A stretch of 64,000 nucleotides of DNA from Clostridiales bacterium UBA1738 (GTDB lineage: Bacteria; Bacillota; Clostridia; UBA1381): NCBI GenBank assembly GCA_002315735.1, contig DCIA01000005.1, forward strand, positions 114,091 through 178,090, read 5' to 3'. Made by a program: the position numbers and the translations under genes. Positions 28,772 through 38,004 of the stretch are shown one piece after another. How positions within the stretch are numbered: position 1 is the stretch's first letter; each line of letters opens with the position of its first letter. The notes below the pieces were generated by a model that worked only from the letters and a program-made list of their open reading frames with translations, had not been told where the DNA came from and searched no databases.

Positions 28772-31004
28772 ATGGAAGATAAAGTCACCATTTCAGGTGT
28801 TGTGTACGAAATAATTTATCAAAATGATTCTAACGGCTATACTGTTTGCGAAATTGACTCCTCTCTTTATGGATTATTTACCGCAACCGGATATATGCCT
28901 TATTTGAGTGAGGGGGAAAATATTTCGGTTACAGGAAGTTGGACTATGCATCAAGATTATGGTGAGCAGTTTCATGTTACGATGTATGAAACCATTTTGC
29001 CAACTGACGAGCAGTCTATTTTTGAATATCTATCATCAGGAATAATTTACGGAATAAAAGAGGCAACCGCAAAAAAAATAGTTGACCATTTCGGTTGCGA
29101 CAGTTTAAATATTTTATTAACTTCCCCCGAAGAACTTTCCGAAATTAAAGGAATTTCCAAAACCCGAGCAAAGCAAATCGGTGAGTCCTTTTTAGAAGTA
29201 CAATCTATGCAAAGCATTATTATGTTTTGCCAACAGTATAATCTTTCAACTAATTTTGCAGTTAAAATCCATAAGGAATTAGGTAGTAGTGCCATTAATG
29301 CTATAAATGAAAATCCATATATTTTATCCGAAACAGTTGACGGCATTAGTTTTAAAACTTCGGATACTATTGCACTTACAAAAGGCATACCAAAAAATTC
29401 ACCAATTCGTATTCGTTCCGGAATAAAATCAGTTTTATTATCCGCCGCATATGACCAAGGTCACACATACTTACCCCTATCAATTCTCATCACAGAAACT
29501 GCAAAAAAAACTCGGTGTAGAAGAAACGGAAATTTGTCCCCTTCTTGATTCTCTAAATCTTTTAGGCGATATATATCTTGACGAAGTTTTTGATGAAAAA
29601 GTTTGCTATCTTACAAGATTTTTCAATTCGGAGCGATATATTGCAAGCAGAATTGCTTCACTTAGCGTTCACTCTACAAGTGAAACACTATCCGACGCCA
29701 AAATAGAAGACATAATTTCATCGGCAGAAAAAAGAAGCAATATCGAGCTTGATGTATCGCAAAAAAAAGCGGTTATTTCGGCAACAAAAAACGGAGCAAT
29801 TGTAATAACAGGTGGCCCCGGAACAGGAAAAACGACAACAATAAACACAATAATTGAAGTTTTATCGGCTATGAATCTTTCAATAGCACTTGCCGCTCCT
29901 ACCGGAAGAGCCGCAAAAAGAATGAGCCAAATTACAGGTCTTGAAGCAAAAACAATTCATAGACTCCTTTGCGTCGAGCCGACGGAAGATGAATTTTCTG
30001 TAAGATTTTCACATAATGAAACTAATCCTCTTCCTTTTGATGTTATTATTTTAGACGAAGTAAGTATGGTTGATATTCAACTTATGAATAGTTTTCTTTT
30101 GGCAGTAAAAAAGGGTGCAAAGGTGATTTTTTCAGGTGATAGCGACCAACTTCCATCTGTAGGGCCCGGAAATGTTTTACGCGACATCTGTGAAAGTGGC
30201 ATTATACCCGTAATTCGCCTTACAAAGATTTTTAGGCAAGCAAGAGAAAGCCTTATCGTTATGAATGCACATGAAATAAATGCCGGAAATATGCCCGATA
30301 TTTCAAGCCACGATAATGATTTTTTCTTTTTAAATCGTCCTGACAACGAATCGGTCGTCGCAACCATCTGCGACCTTTACAAAAACAGAATACCAAACAG
30401 TTATAATCTAAACCCAATTTCATCAATACAAGTTCTTTGCCCATCAAAAAAGGGCGTTGCAGGTTCTATTAGCCTTAATATTATGCTGCAAGATTATCTA
30501 AACCCACACGACAGCACAAAGCAAGAATTTGCATACGGCAAAACGACCTATCGTGTTGGAGATAAGGTTATGCAAATCAAAAACAATTATGATATTCCGT
30601 GGTATAAAGATAATGGTGAAAAGGGCTGTGGCATCTTTAATGGCGATATGGGAATTATCGAAAGCATTTCTGTAAAAGACCGTCAAATGCTGATAGTATT
30701 TGATGATGACAAAAAAACCGATTATGCATTTGGCGACCTTGAATATCTAGACCTTGCATATGCTATAACCGTTCACAAAAGTCAAGGCAGCGAATTTCCT
30801 GTTGTAATAATGCCGATGTGCCGTTTTGCGCCAATGCTTATGTGTCGAAATCTTCTTTATACCGCTGTAACACGAGCAAAAAGCCTTGTTATTATGGTAG
30901 GCTCTCAAGGTGCTATTTCTCAAATGGTAAGTAACAACGACGAGAAAAAAAGATTTTCAGGTCTATTATCAAAATTAAAAGAAATTCAAAAATTTGAGTT
31001 TTAA
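28772..31004 (+). CDS. recD2: RecD2 DNA helicase, interrupted by a one-base frameshift
   Basis: A 5'-3' SF1B helicase of the RecD2 type. The reading frame from ATG 28772 holds the N-terminal domain and helix-hairpin-helix region (EATAKKIVDHFG, LSEIKGISKTRAKQIG), runs through DQGHTYLPLSILITETAKK and then leaves frame at 29548. A second frame, open from 29451 to 31004, continues with LGVEETEICPLLDSL and the helicase core: Walker A TGGPGTGKTTT, DEVSMVD, GDSDQLPSVGPGNVL and AITVHKSQGSEFP. The join lies in the A8 run at 29503-29510; seven A's would restore one protein of about 743 aa, the usual length. All else looks intact, so this is a recent frameshift, a sequencing error or recoding. The true state is undecided. 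Confidence 0.85.
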
Positions 31005-31007
31005 AAA

Positions 31008-31037
31008 AATGGTGGATAATTCCACCATTTTCTTATT
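31008..31037. terminator. Terminator between recD2 and ctpA
   Basis: Stem AATGGTGGA / TCCACCATT with loop TAAT, flanked by A- and T-runs, between convergent genes; bidirectional. Confidence 0.85.
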
Positions 31038-32214
31038 TTGTAAGAACTTCTATTGCTTTTTGCAGTTGATTATCTTCTCCATGATTTATTTCGGAAACCG
31101 ATTTAGTAAAGGACGGCTCTAACACGATGTCAGGTTCAATTCCTATTCCGTGGATACAAACTCCGCTTGGCACATAGTATTTTGCAGTCGTAATCGACAT
31201 ACCGGAACCATCAGCAAACGGATAAACTGTTTGAACTATACCTTTTCCGTATGTTTTTGTTCCTATTACCGTTGCTTTTTTATTATCACGAAGAGCACCC
31301 GTCAGAACTTCTGATGCCGATGCGCTACCGCCATTTACAATTACAGCAATAGGCACATCTAAAAATTCCTTATCTGACTTTCTTTCCTCTCTGTTTCCGT
31401 TTTTATCTTCTGTGTATGTTATAAGTCCCTCAGGTAAAAGTTTGTCGGCAATCTTGCAAACAACATTCAAATCTCCACCCGGATTATCCCTAAGGTCAAT
31501 TACAAGTGACTTCATACCGGCTGTTTTTAATGCATCTAAATTCTCACAAAAATCATCGTATGTGTTCTTATCGCCGTTTCCCATATCCGATTCAAATCCT
31601 GTGATACGAATATATCCCACATTTTCTTTTAGCATTTCAGATTGCACACTTATTTTATTTACAACTTCACGAGTTATTTTGATTTCGTGAATTTTTCCTT
31701 CTCTTTCGACTTTCATCAAAACGGAGGTTCCTTCTTTCCCCTTTTTTAAATAAGTTGCCGCCTCTGAAAGTTGGCTCGATTTATAGTTATTGCCGTCAAT
31801 TGATAAAAGTATATCTCCTGCTTTAAGACCTGCCTTTTCTGCCGGACTTGCAACCATCGGAGAAATTATCACAAGTCTGTCATTTTCAACATCTGCCCCT
31901 AAATATGCGCCAATTCCCACATAACTTGAAACTATATTATCCTTATAGGAATCAAATTCTTCCTTTGGATAATATGCAGTATATGGGTCCCCCACTGCCG
32001 CAGTCATTCCCATTAGTGCATAATCTCGCATAGTGTCATCATCTATATCAAATAGCGAATATTTTTTGAGAAGCGTGTAAACCGCCGTGATTTTTGTAAC
32101 GTCCATTCCTGTTTTTCCCACAAAAAACATAACATCTTTTACCATACTTGTAATTATTGAACTTACAACTGCCGTGATTATTATTGTCAGAATAAATTTA
32201 TTTTTAGTTTTCAC
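31033..32214 (-). CDS. ctpA: S41 C-terminal processing protease
   Basis: A 393-aa exported serine protease. An N-terminal membrane segment (FILTIIITAVVSSIITSMV) anchors it outside the membrane. A PDZ domain spans about 100-180 (SYVGIGAYLG, SPAEKAGLKAGDILLSIDG). The S41 catalytic region has VIDLRDNPGG, then VIVNGGSASASEVLTGAL with the nucleophilic serine and KTYGKGIVQ with the catalytic lysine. It follows the M23 hydrolase in the ftsE-ftsX-M23-ctpA order seen in many Clostridia, suggesting a role in wall hydrolase maturation. Substrate is not visible. Confidence 0.92.
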   Translation of the reverse strand: MKTKNKFILTIIITAVVSSIITSMVKDVMFFVGKTGMDVTKITAVYTLLKKYSLFDIDDDTMRDYALMGMTAAVGDPYTAYYPKEEFDSYKDNIVSSYVGIGAYLGADVENDRLVIISPMVASPAEKAGLKAGDILLSIDGNNYKSSQLSEAATYLKKGKEGTSVLMKVEREGKIHEIKITREVVNKISVQSEMLKENVGYIRITGFESDMGNGDKNTYDDFCENLDALKTAGMKSLVIDLRDNPGGDLNVVCKIADKLLPEGLITYTEDKNGNREERKSDKEFLDVPIAVIVNGGSASASEVLTGALRDNKKATVIGTKTYGKGIVQTVYPFADGSGMSITTAKYYVPSGVCIHGIGIEPDIVLEPSFTKSVSEINHGEDNQLQKAIEVLTK

Positions 32215-32272
32215 CTATAATACCCCCAAATCCAATATATTCTATTTTATGCAATTTTTCACATAATATTAT

Positions 32273-32293
32273 AAGGGTGACAAAGTCACCCTT
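32273..32293 (-). terminator. Hairpin after the M23 hydrolase gene
   Basis: Stem AAGGGTGAC / GTCACCCTT with loop AAA, followed on the minus strand by ATAATATT (a weak U-run). It may partly end the fts-M23 transcript before ctpA. Confidence 0.6.
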
Positions 32294-32297
32294 TATA

Positions 32298-33440
32298 TTA
32301 TAGGTATCCCGCAGGATTTGTTGTTTTTCCACCTACTCGTACTTCAAAATGAAGGTGATTACCTGTTGAATTACCTGTTGAACCAACTTTTGCTATTGTT
32401 TGCCCTCTTTTTACTTTTTGACCGGCACTAACAGATAAACTGCTGCAATGTCCATAAAGTGTGACATATCCGTCACCGTGGTTAATTGTAACGCAGTATC
32501 CATATCCACTGTTCCAACCCGCCGTAAGCACTACGCCATCTTCTGATGCCAAAATCGGTGTCCCAAAAGGTGCTGCATAGTCAATACCTGTATGCATTTT
32601 TTTTGTTCCTGTTATCGGGTGAATACGATATCCATATCCACTTGAAACTCTTGTATAACTAGTTAGCGGAAAACCAAATTTCCCGTTTCCTGTATATTTA
32701 ATTGTCTGCTGCGAAGATGCTTTTAGAGCCGAATTAATCTGTGCTTGAAGTTCATTATATGCCTTTTCCTGTGCTGCTTCCTGCTTTTTTAATTCATTAA
32801 TATCTTTGTTTAATGCATCAATGATTTTTTGCTTTTCATTCTGTTTTGCTTTTATCTCGTTCTGCTTTTTTTCCAAGATATCTTGTGCTTCCACTTGTTC
32901 TTTCTTTTCATTTTCAACAATCGCTTTTGCATCAGATACCACTTGAATTTGTTCTTTATAATCGTCCATAATGCTGTTATCATGTTTTAAAATCGACTCT
33001 ACAACAGCAATACGAGTGAATAAATCTGCAATTCCGTCCGCCTTTAAAATCAATGTTAAATAAGATTCTGTGCCGCTTTCATATATAACTTTCATTCTCT
33101 TTTTTAGGCGTTTATCCGTTGCCTGAAGCTTTGCATCAAGAGCCGCAATTTCTTGATTTTTTGCTCCAATTTCAGCATTTTTTTCATCAATCACTTCTTG
33201 AACGGCATCAATATCCTTTTGAAGCCCCGAAATTTCCACATCAAGTGCATCTCTTTGCGCTTTTTGAGCATTCTTTTCAGTTTGCTTGCTTTGGATTTGT
33301 TTTTTTGTTTCCTGTGTCTTTTTCTTGTTTTCAGCAAGGTCGCTCTTTAATTGATTAACGCTTTTTGCCGCATATGTAGGCAATATATATGTGCAAGATA
33401 ACGACATAGCAAGAAGCAATGATACGATTTTTTTATTCAT
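32298..33440 (-). CDS. EnvC-like coiled-coil M23 murein hydrolase
   Basis: About 380 aa. ATG 33440 follows AAGGAGCG and starts a signal peptide (IVSLLLAMSLSCTYILPTYA). A long coiled coil (about 30-250, rich in K, E, Q) precedes an M23 LytM-type domain with GYGYRIHPITGTKKMHTGIDYAA and GNHLHFEVR, giving the zinc-binding His/Asp set. This layout is that of EnvC/PcsB-type hydrolases that FtsEX activates by transmembrane coupling; here it lies directly after ftsX. The metal ligands appear complete, so it may be an active endopeptidase rather than only an activator. Confidence 0.9.
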   Translation of the reverse strand: MNKKIVSLLLAMSLSCTYILPTYAAKSVNQLKSDLAENKKKTQETKKQIQSKQTEKNAQKAQRDALDVEISGLQKDIDAVQEVIDEKNAEIGAKNQEIAALDAKLQATDKRLKKRMKVIYESGTESYLTLILKADGIADLFTRIAVVESILKHDNSIMDDYKEQIQVVSDAKAIVENEKKEQVEAQDILEKKQNEIKAKQNEKQKIIDALNKDINELKKQEAAQEKAYNELQAQINSALKASSQQTIKYTGNGKFGFPLTSYTRVSSGYGYRIHPITGTKKMHTGIDYAAPFGTPILASEDGVVLTAGWNSGYGYCVTINHGDGYVTLYGHCSSLSVSAGQKVKRGQTIAKVGSTGNSTGNHLHFEVRVGGKTTNPAGYL

Positions 33441-33451
33441 ACTATCGCTCC

Positions 33452-34345
33452 TTATACTTGCAAGTACTTTTTCATAGATATTGAACTTCCAACAATACCT
33501 ATAAGCATACCAAACACTGCAAAAATCCCCGCAAGAATTGGTGTTATCTCCCAAATACCAATTAGTTTGAACGCACCGATGCTTAAGTTTTCTGCATATT
33601 TTAAAAGTGCAAAATATCCCCAAAATACCACGATTAATGCAAGGACTGCACCTAAAAATCCTATTATCATACCCTCTAAAACAAAAGGAACTCTAATAAA
33701 TCTATTGGTTGCACCTATGTACTTCATAATACTGATTTCTTTTCGCCTGTTAAATACCGTAAGTCTTACAGTATTGGAAATAATAACGATAGCAATTATC
33801 AAAAGTACTATCATAATCGCAATAGTTACCTTTTTCAAGATATTTGAAAAGCTAAGTACCATATCAACGATATCTTGCTTATTAACTATCTTATCAACAT
33901 CTTTAATTTTCATTAGTTCTTCAACAGTTTGGCTTGTGTTTTTAATATCTTTTAAAACTATCTTATATGAATCGCTAAACGGATTATCATCTTCAAAACC
34001 CGATAAAAGTTCTGCATCTTCACCAAACATATCATTTTTTGCATATGCGAGCATCTCTTCTTTTGTAAATAGACTTGATTCCTTTACATTCTGGATTTTT
34101 AAAATCTGCTCGCCTATCTCTTTAATTCTCTCATCTGACGTATCATTTTTAACATAAAGTTGGATTTCGCATTGGTCTTTAATACTTTCAGTAATAGAAT
34201 TAACATTTACAGAAAGTATTGCAAAAACGCCTAAAATGATAAGGCAGCATGCAATGGTAAAAAGTGAAGCAATACTCATAAGTCCATTTCTTACAACATT
34301 CTTTTTTGCTTGCGAAAATGAATACTCAAATTTCGATATTTTCAT
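33452..34345 (-). CDS. ftsX: Cell division permease-like protein
   Basis: A 297-aa protein with four membrane helices. Start ATG 34345 after GAGGTG. Short N-terminal cytosolic part (FEYSFSQAKKNVVRNG), helix 1 near 25-45, a large extracellular loop with the FtsX ECD (VKNDTSDERIKEIGEQILKI), then three helices at the C-terminal end. With FtsE it transmits ATP hydrolysis to extracellular murein hydrolases. It overlaps ftsE by 20 bases. Confidence 0.93.
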   Translation of the reverse strand: MKISKFEYSFSQAKKNVVRNGLMSIASLFTIACCLIILGVFAILSVNVNSITESIKDQCEIQLYVKNDTSDERIKEIGEQILKIQNVKESSLFTKEEMLAYAKNDMFGEDAELLSGFEDDNPFSDSYKIVLKDIKNTSQTVEELMKIKDVDKIVNKQDIVDMVLSFSNILKKVTIAIMIVLLIIAIVIISNTVRLTVFNRRKEISIMKYIGATNRFIRVPFVLEGMIIGFLGAVLALIVVFWGYFALLKYAENLSIGAFKLIGIWEITPILAGIFAVFGMLIGIVGSSISMKKYLQV

Positions 34346-35021
34346 GATATTCACCTCCAACTTGGTCACGAACGATTTGACCATCTTGTACTTCTATAAC
34401 TCGCTTTTTCATTGTGTCAACAATATCTTTTGCGTGTGTTGCCATAATTATTGTAGTACCCATCTTATTAATTTCGTCAAACACTTCCATAATTTCCATT
34501 GCAGTTTTTGGATTTAGGTTACCTGTCGGCTCGTCTGCAATCAAAATAAGTGGTCTGTTTGCAAGAGCACGAGCAAGGGCTACCCTTTGCTGCTCACCAC
34601 CTGAAAGTTGACGAGGAAGCATTTTTGCTTTATAGTTAAGTCCCACTTCATTTAATACTTCCGGAACTCGTTTCCTGATTTCTTTTTTTGATGCGCCGAC
34701 AATTCGCATTGCAAACTCAACATTTTCATAAACTGTTCTATCTTCCAACAAGCGAAAATCTTGAAAAACAACTCCCATCTTTCTTCTCAAATAAGGAATT
34801 TCCTTGGTAGGAACTTTTGTAACATCAATTCCATCAAGAAAAATTTCGCCCGATGTGACATTTGTTTCACGCATAATTAGTTTTGTAATAGTTGTTTTTC
34901 CTGCGCCGCTGGAACCTACCAAAAACACAAATTCACCATTTTCAATTTTAAAATTAGCATTTTCCAGTGCAACAACGCCTACATCTTCGAATTCTTTGCG
35001 TACATTTACAAATTCTATCAT
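34326..35021 (-). CDS. ftsE: Cell division ATP-binding protein
   Basis: A 231-aa ABC ATPase. Walker A VGSSGAGKTT, Q-loop GVVFQDFRLLEDRTVYENV, signature LSGGEQQRVALARAL, Walker B LILADEPTGNL. Start ATG 35021 after AGGAG. The pair with ftsX controls the coiled-coil murein hydrolase. Confidence 0.96.
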   Translation of the reverse strand: MIEFVNVRKEFEDVGVVALENANFKIENGEFVFLVGSSGAGKTTITKLIMRETNVTSGEIFLDGIDVTKVPTKEIPYLRRKMGVVFQDFRLLEDRTVYENVEFAMRIVGASKKEIRKRVPEVLNEVGLNYKAKMLPRQLSGGEQQRVALARALANRPLILIADEPTGNLNPKTAMEIMEVFDEINKMGTTIIMATHAKDIVDTMKKRVIEVQDGQIVRDQVGGEYHENIEI

Positions 35022-35031
35022 TTTGTTACTC

Positions 35032-35067
35032 CTAAAAACAGAAAGTGCGATTTTTTAGAAACCGCAC
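35032..35067 (-). terminator. Possible terminator between the CdaR-like gene and ftsE
   Basis: GTGCG / CGCAC stem with a large loop; on the minus strand a T-containing stretch (TTTCTGTTTTT) follows. The stem is short, so the call is weak; it lies 14-50 bp after the regulator stop. Confidence 0.4.
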
Positions 35068-35080
35068 AATCATAATTTTT

Positions 35081-36166
35081 TTATATCTTTGTAGGATTTG
35101 ATACAAGATACTTATGAACCATCATGGCAACCTTAAATACGATTGCTTGGTCAAATTTTCTAAGGTCAAGTCCTGTTAGTTTATATATTTTTTCAAGACG
35201 ATATACCAATGTATTTCTGTGTACAAAAAGTTGTCTTGAAGTTTCAGATACATTCAGGTCATTTTCAAAAAATTTATTGATTGTTAGAATTGTTTCAGAA
35301 TCCAAAAGTGACAAATCACCTTTTTTGAACACTTCGTGTAAGAACAATTCACAAAGTTTTGTCGGAAGTTGATAAATTAATCTTCCTATACCCAAATTAT
35401 CATAATTCAAAATTAATTTTTCCTCGTCAAACACCTTCCCCACTTCAAGTGCTATCTGAGCCTCTTTATATGCTGTATTAAGTTGATTGATATTTTCACA
35501 AATTGAACTTACGCCAACCAGCGCACTCATTAATGTTTCAGAATGAACATTATCAAGAATTTGATTTGCAATTGTGTTAACTTCTTGTATGGTTGATTCC
35601 TTTAATTCTTTGATAAGAACAATATTATTGCTATCAATATTTATAACGAAATCCTTTTCTTTATCAGGGAACATATTACGCACAACTTCGTAAATTCCGA
35701 CTTCACCCTTTTTAACGACCTTGATATAGAATACCGTACGCGGAACATCAATATCCACATGAAGTTCCAATGCCTTTTGGTGCAAATCGAATGCTAGGAT
35801 ATTATCGAAAATGATGTTTTGCATAAAAATAGTTTTATCATATTTTTCATCATAATATCTTCTTACATTGTTTGCCGCAACGCAAACTGCATTACAACAA
35901 TATTTAGAAACTTCATCCGTCCCCTCAACATAAACTATGTATTCTGTTGCCGGATTTCCCTCAATAACTCTTACTGTATATCCCTCATATACAAATGTTT
36001 TGTCATCGTTCTCATATGATGCTTCAATAAGTTCTTGAAGTAATTCTTCCGACGCTTCCTGTCCGTTTGATGCCAAAATAAGTCCTGTTGCATCAGCGAT
36101 TCCGAATTTCTTTGAAAACACCTCTGACATTTGTGATACAATATCTTGAAATGCTTTACTAATCAT
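35081..36166 (-). CDS. CdaR/PucR-family transcription regulator
   Basis: A 361-aa regulator. The N-terminal about 110 residues look like a sensory domain (DATGLILASNGQEASEE, as in CdaR sugar-diacid recognition). A GGDEF-like middle region carries FVINIDSNNIVLIKE. The C-terminal HTH_30 is clear: LNVSETSRQLFVHRNTLVYRLEKIYKLTGLDLR. These regulators usually respond to small carboxylates, but here the gene sits upstream of ftsEX, as it does in several Clostridia. A TGGTATAAT extended -10 (minus strand, 36202-36210) is a likely promoter. Ligand unknown. Confidence 0.88.
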   Translation of the reverse strand: MISKAFQDIVSQMSEVFSKKFGIADATGLILASNGQEASEELLQELIEASYENDDKTFVYEGYTVRVIEGNPATEYIVYVEGTDEVSKYCCNAVCVAANNVRRYYDEKYDKTIFMQNIIFDNILAFDLHQKALELHVDIDVPRTVFYIKVVKKGEVGIYEVVRNMFPDKEKDFVINIDSNNIVLIKELKESTIQEVNTIANQILDNVHSETLMSALVGVSSICENINQLNTAYKEAQIALEVGKVFDEEKLILNYDNLGIGRLIYQLPTKLCELFLHEVFKKGDLSLLDSETILTINKFFENDLNVSETSRQLFVHRNTLVYRLEKIYKLTGLDLRKFDQAIVFKVAMMVHKYLVSNPTKI

Positions 36167-36268
36167 AACATTTCCTCCGTAAAAATATCGTCATTTAGTC
36201 AATTATACCATATTATTTCAAAAAAGTATAGCATTTTTGCATATTTTTTTGTTTTTTTCTTAAATATA

Positions 36269-36994
36269 TCAAATATTTTTTAATTTGCTGATTTCAAACG
36301 ATGTCAAATGTCGCCATCTTCCAAGCGGCAAGTTTCCAAGTTCTATCGTGCTTATACTTATTCTTCTTAGCTCCTTTACCTTTGAACCTACCGCATCAAA
36401 CATTTTTCTGACTTGCCGATTTTTTCCTTCGTGAATTACGATTTTAACCGTTGTAAGCCCTGCCTTACTTTCCAAAATTTCAACTTTGGCAGGGGATGTC
36501 TTGAATCCGTCAGGAAGAGTTATTCCCTCCCTTAATTTTTGGAGTCCTTTTATTGAAATTCCTCCACCAAGTACCGCTATATATGTTTTTTCTATATTAT
36601 GTTTCGGGTGTGTGATTTTATAGGCAAAGTCGCCGTCATTAGTCATAAGAAGAAGTCCTTCTGTGTCATAATCAAGCCGTCCGACAGGGTAAACTCTTGC
36701 TTTTATTTCCTCACCAAGCAAATCAATTACAGTCGGTCTTTCAAACTGGTCTTTTACAGTTGACACATATCCAACAGGCTTATTTAACATAATATAATAA
36801 AGTTTTTCTGTCGGTTTTATTAGTTTTCCCGAATATGCAACCTTATCTTTCCCGATTTCAACTTTAACGCCTTGTTCTATAATTTTTTGACCGTTTACAG
36901 ATATTTTGCCCTCTGCAATTAGATTTTCTGCATTTCTTCTTGATGCCACACCACACATTGCAATATATTTTTGCAACCTTACAATTTCACCCAT
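36269..36994 (-). CDS. rluB: 23S rRNA pseudouridine synthase (RluB family)
   Basis: A 241-aa enzyme. N-terminal S4 domain (LQKYIAMCGVASRRNAENLIAEGKI) and a RsuA/RluB catalytic domain with Asp108 in GRLDYDTEGLLLMTND. Other motifs LNKPVGYVST and HEGKNRQVRKMFDAVG are normal. Converts U in 23S rRNA helix 89-93 region by family knowledge; RluE/RsuA assignment cannot be excluded. Confidence 0.88.
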   Translation of the reverse strand: MGEIVRLQKYIAMCGVASRRNAENLIAEGKISVNGQKIIEQGVKVEIGKDKVAYSGKLIKPTEKLYYIMLNKPVGYVSTVKDQFERPTVIDLLGEEIKARVYPVGRLDYDTEGLLLMTNDGDFAYKITHPKHNIEKTYIAVLGGGISIKGLQKLREGITLPDGFKTSPAKVEILESKAGLTTVKIVIHEGKNRQVRKMFDAVGSKVKELRRISISTIELGNLPLGRWRHLTSFEISKLKNI

Positions 36995-37004
36995 TCTATT
37001 CTCC

Positions 37005-37991
37005 TCAATTTAATTTATCAAGTTCTTCTAAAAGTGCCTTGCTATTTATTAATATACCCTTTTCTTGAACCTTTTTTAGTTTATTTATTTCGTCTTCTTC
37101 AAAAATACAATCTTCACCGATTATTATATCTTTAAAAGTCATAAGTTTTCTAATTGACATTGCTTTTAAAGACTTTTCGTCTATACGATAACAATTATAT
37201 CCCAATTTGTCAATATTTTCTCTATAATATCTTTCTTCCAAAACCGATAGGTTAAGCTTCGATTCCGGTTTTGACATTTTGCTGCCCCACCTGTAATTTT
37301 GCATTATAAAGCGAGTCGGTGCAATATAAAGAATCGTTTCCCTATCAGTTTTGTTATTAATCTCAATCCTGTCTTTTTCTTCACAAGAACATAAAATTTT
37401 GTTTTCATTAAAAAGTTCTCTATCTATATATTTCCTCAAATAATCAATCTCTAAGTCAATCTTACTATGACTAAAAATAATCTTCTTTTTGCTATCCTTA
37501 ACCATTTTAAAAGTTGGCAAAATATATTTTTCAAAACTGTATTTTAAGACTCTTTCATAATACCAAATTCTAAGGGTTTCATCACCTTTACTGAAAATAT
37601 CAAGAATTTTCTCTTTTAGTCCTCCGTTAAATTCATTTTCATATTCCTTTTCAAAACTATCGTCCCAAATCAGTCCGGAATAACACGGCATAGGGATAAT
37701 AAATCCGCAAAATTTACCTATTTGAGATAGTTTTTCATTTTTAGTTTTAATTTCTTCCAAAGAAATATAATATATATAACCCGTTATTATGCCGTCCTCT
37801 GTAAGATATTTACACTCTGTTTTGTTCTCCAAATTAGGAGCTATCCACAAGGACAGTTTTGCTTTTTTTACAGCATTTATATTTTCTTTTGTAAACCTTT
37901 TTTCACTTACTATAACTCCGCAAGCCTCGTTCTTTATAGACATCAAAAAGTCATTATCAAAGTTCTCGATATATTTTAATGTCTTATTCAC
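37005..37991 (-). CDS. Unknown 328-aa protein, weak glycosidase-like region
   Basis: I do not recognise this cytoplasmic protein (no signal or membrane segment). The middle part (GFIIPMPCYSGLIWDDSFEKEYENEF followed by WYYERVLKYSFEKYILPTFK) has the feel of the family of large glycosidases in which a TIM-barrel strand ends with an aromatic/acidic pair, but it lacks an obvious full catalytic set and is too short for such an enzyme. The C-terminal half has a lysine-rich, leucine-poor pattern ending EELDKLN. It begins 13 bases after baiN (its upstream neighbour in transcription) and ends 11 bases before rluB, so it is part of the same run. Confidence in the gene is good; function is open. Confidence 0.7.
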   Translation of the reverse strand: MNKTLKYIENFDNDFLMSIKNEACGVIVSEKRFTKENINAVKKAKLSLWIAPNLENKTECKYLTEDGIITGYIYYISLEEIKTKNEKLSQIGKFCGFIIPMPCYSGLIWDDSFEKEYENEFNGGLKEKILDIFSKGDETLRIWYYERVLKYSFEKYILPTFKMVKDSKKKIIFSHSKIDLEIDYLRKYIDRELFNENKILCSCEEKDRIEINNKTDRETILYIAPTRFIMQNYRWGSKMSKPESKLNLSVLEERYYRENIDKLGYNCYRIDEKSLKAMSIRKLMTFKDIIIGEDCIFEEDEINKLKKVQEKGILINSKALLEELDKLN

Positions 37992-38004
37992 CTTTTACAC
38001 TCCT

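Noticed and set aside
32298..33623. Longer M23 protein starting at 33623
   Set aside because: The extra residues are the ftsX region in another frame; ATG 33440 has AAGGAG and begins a signal peptide.
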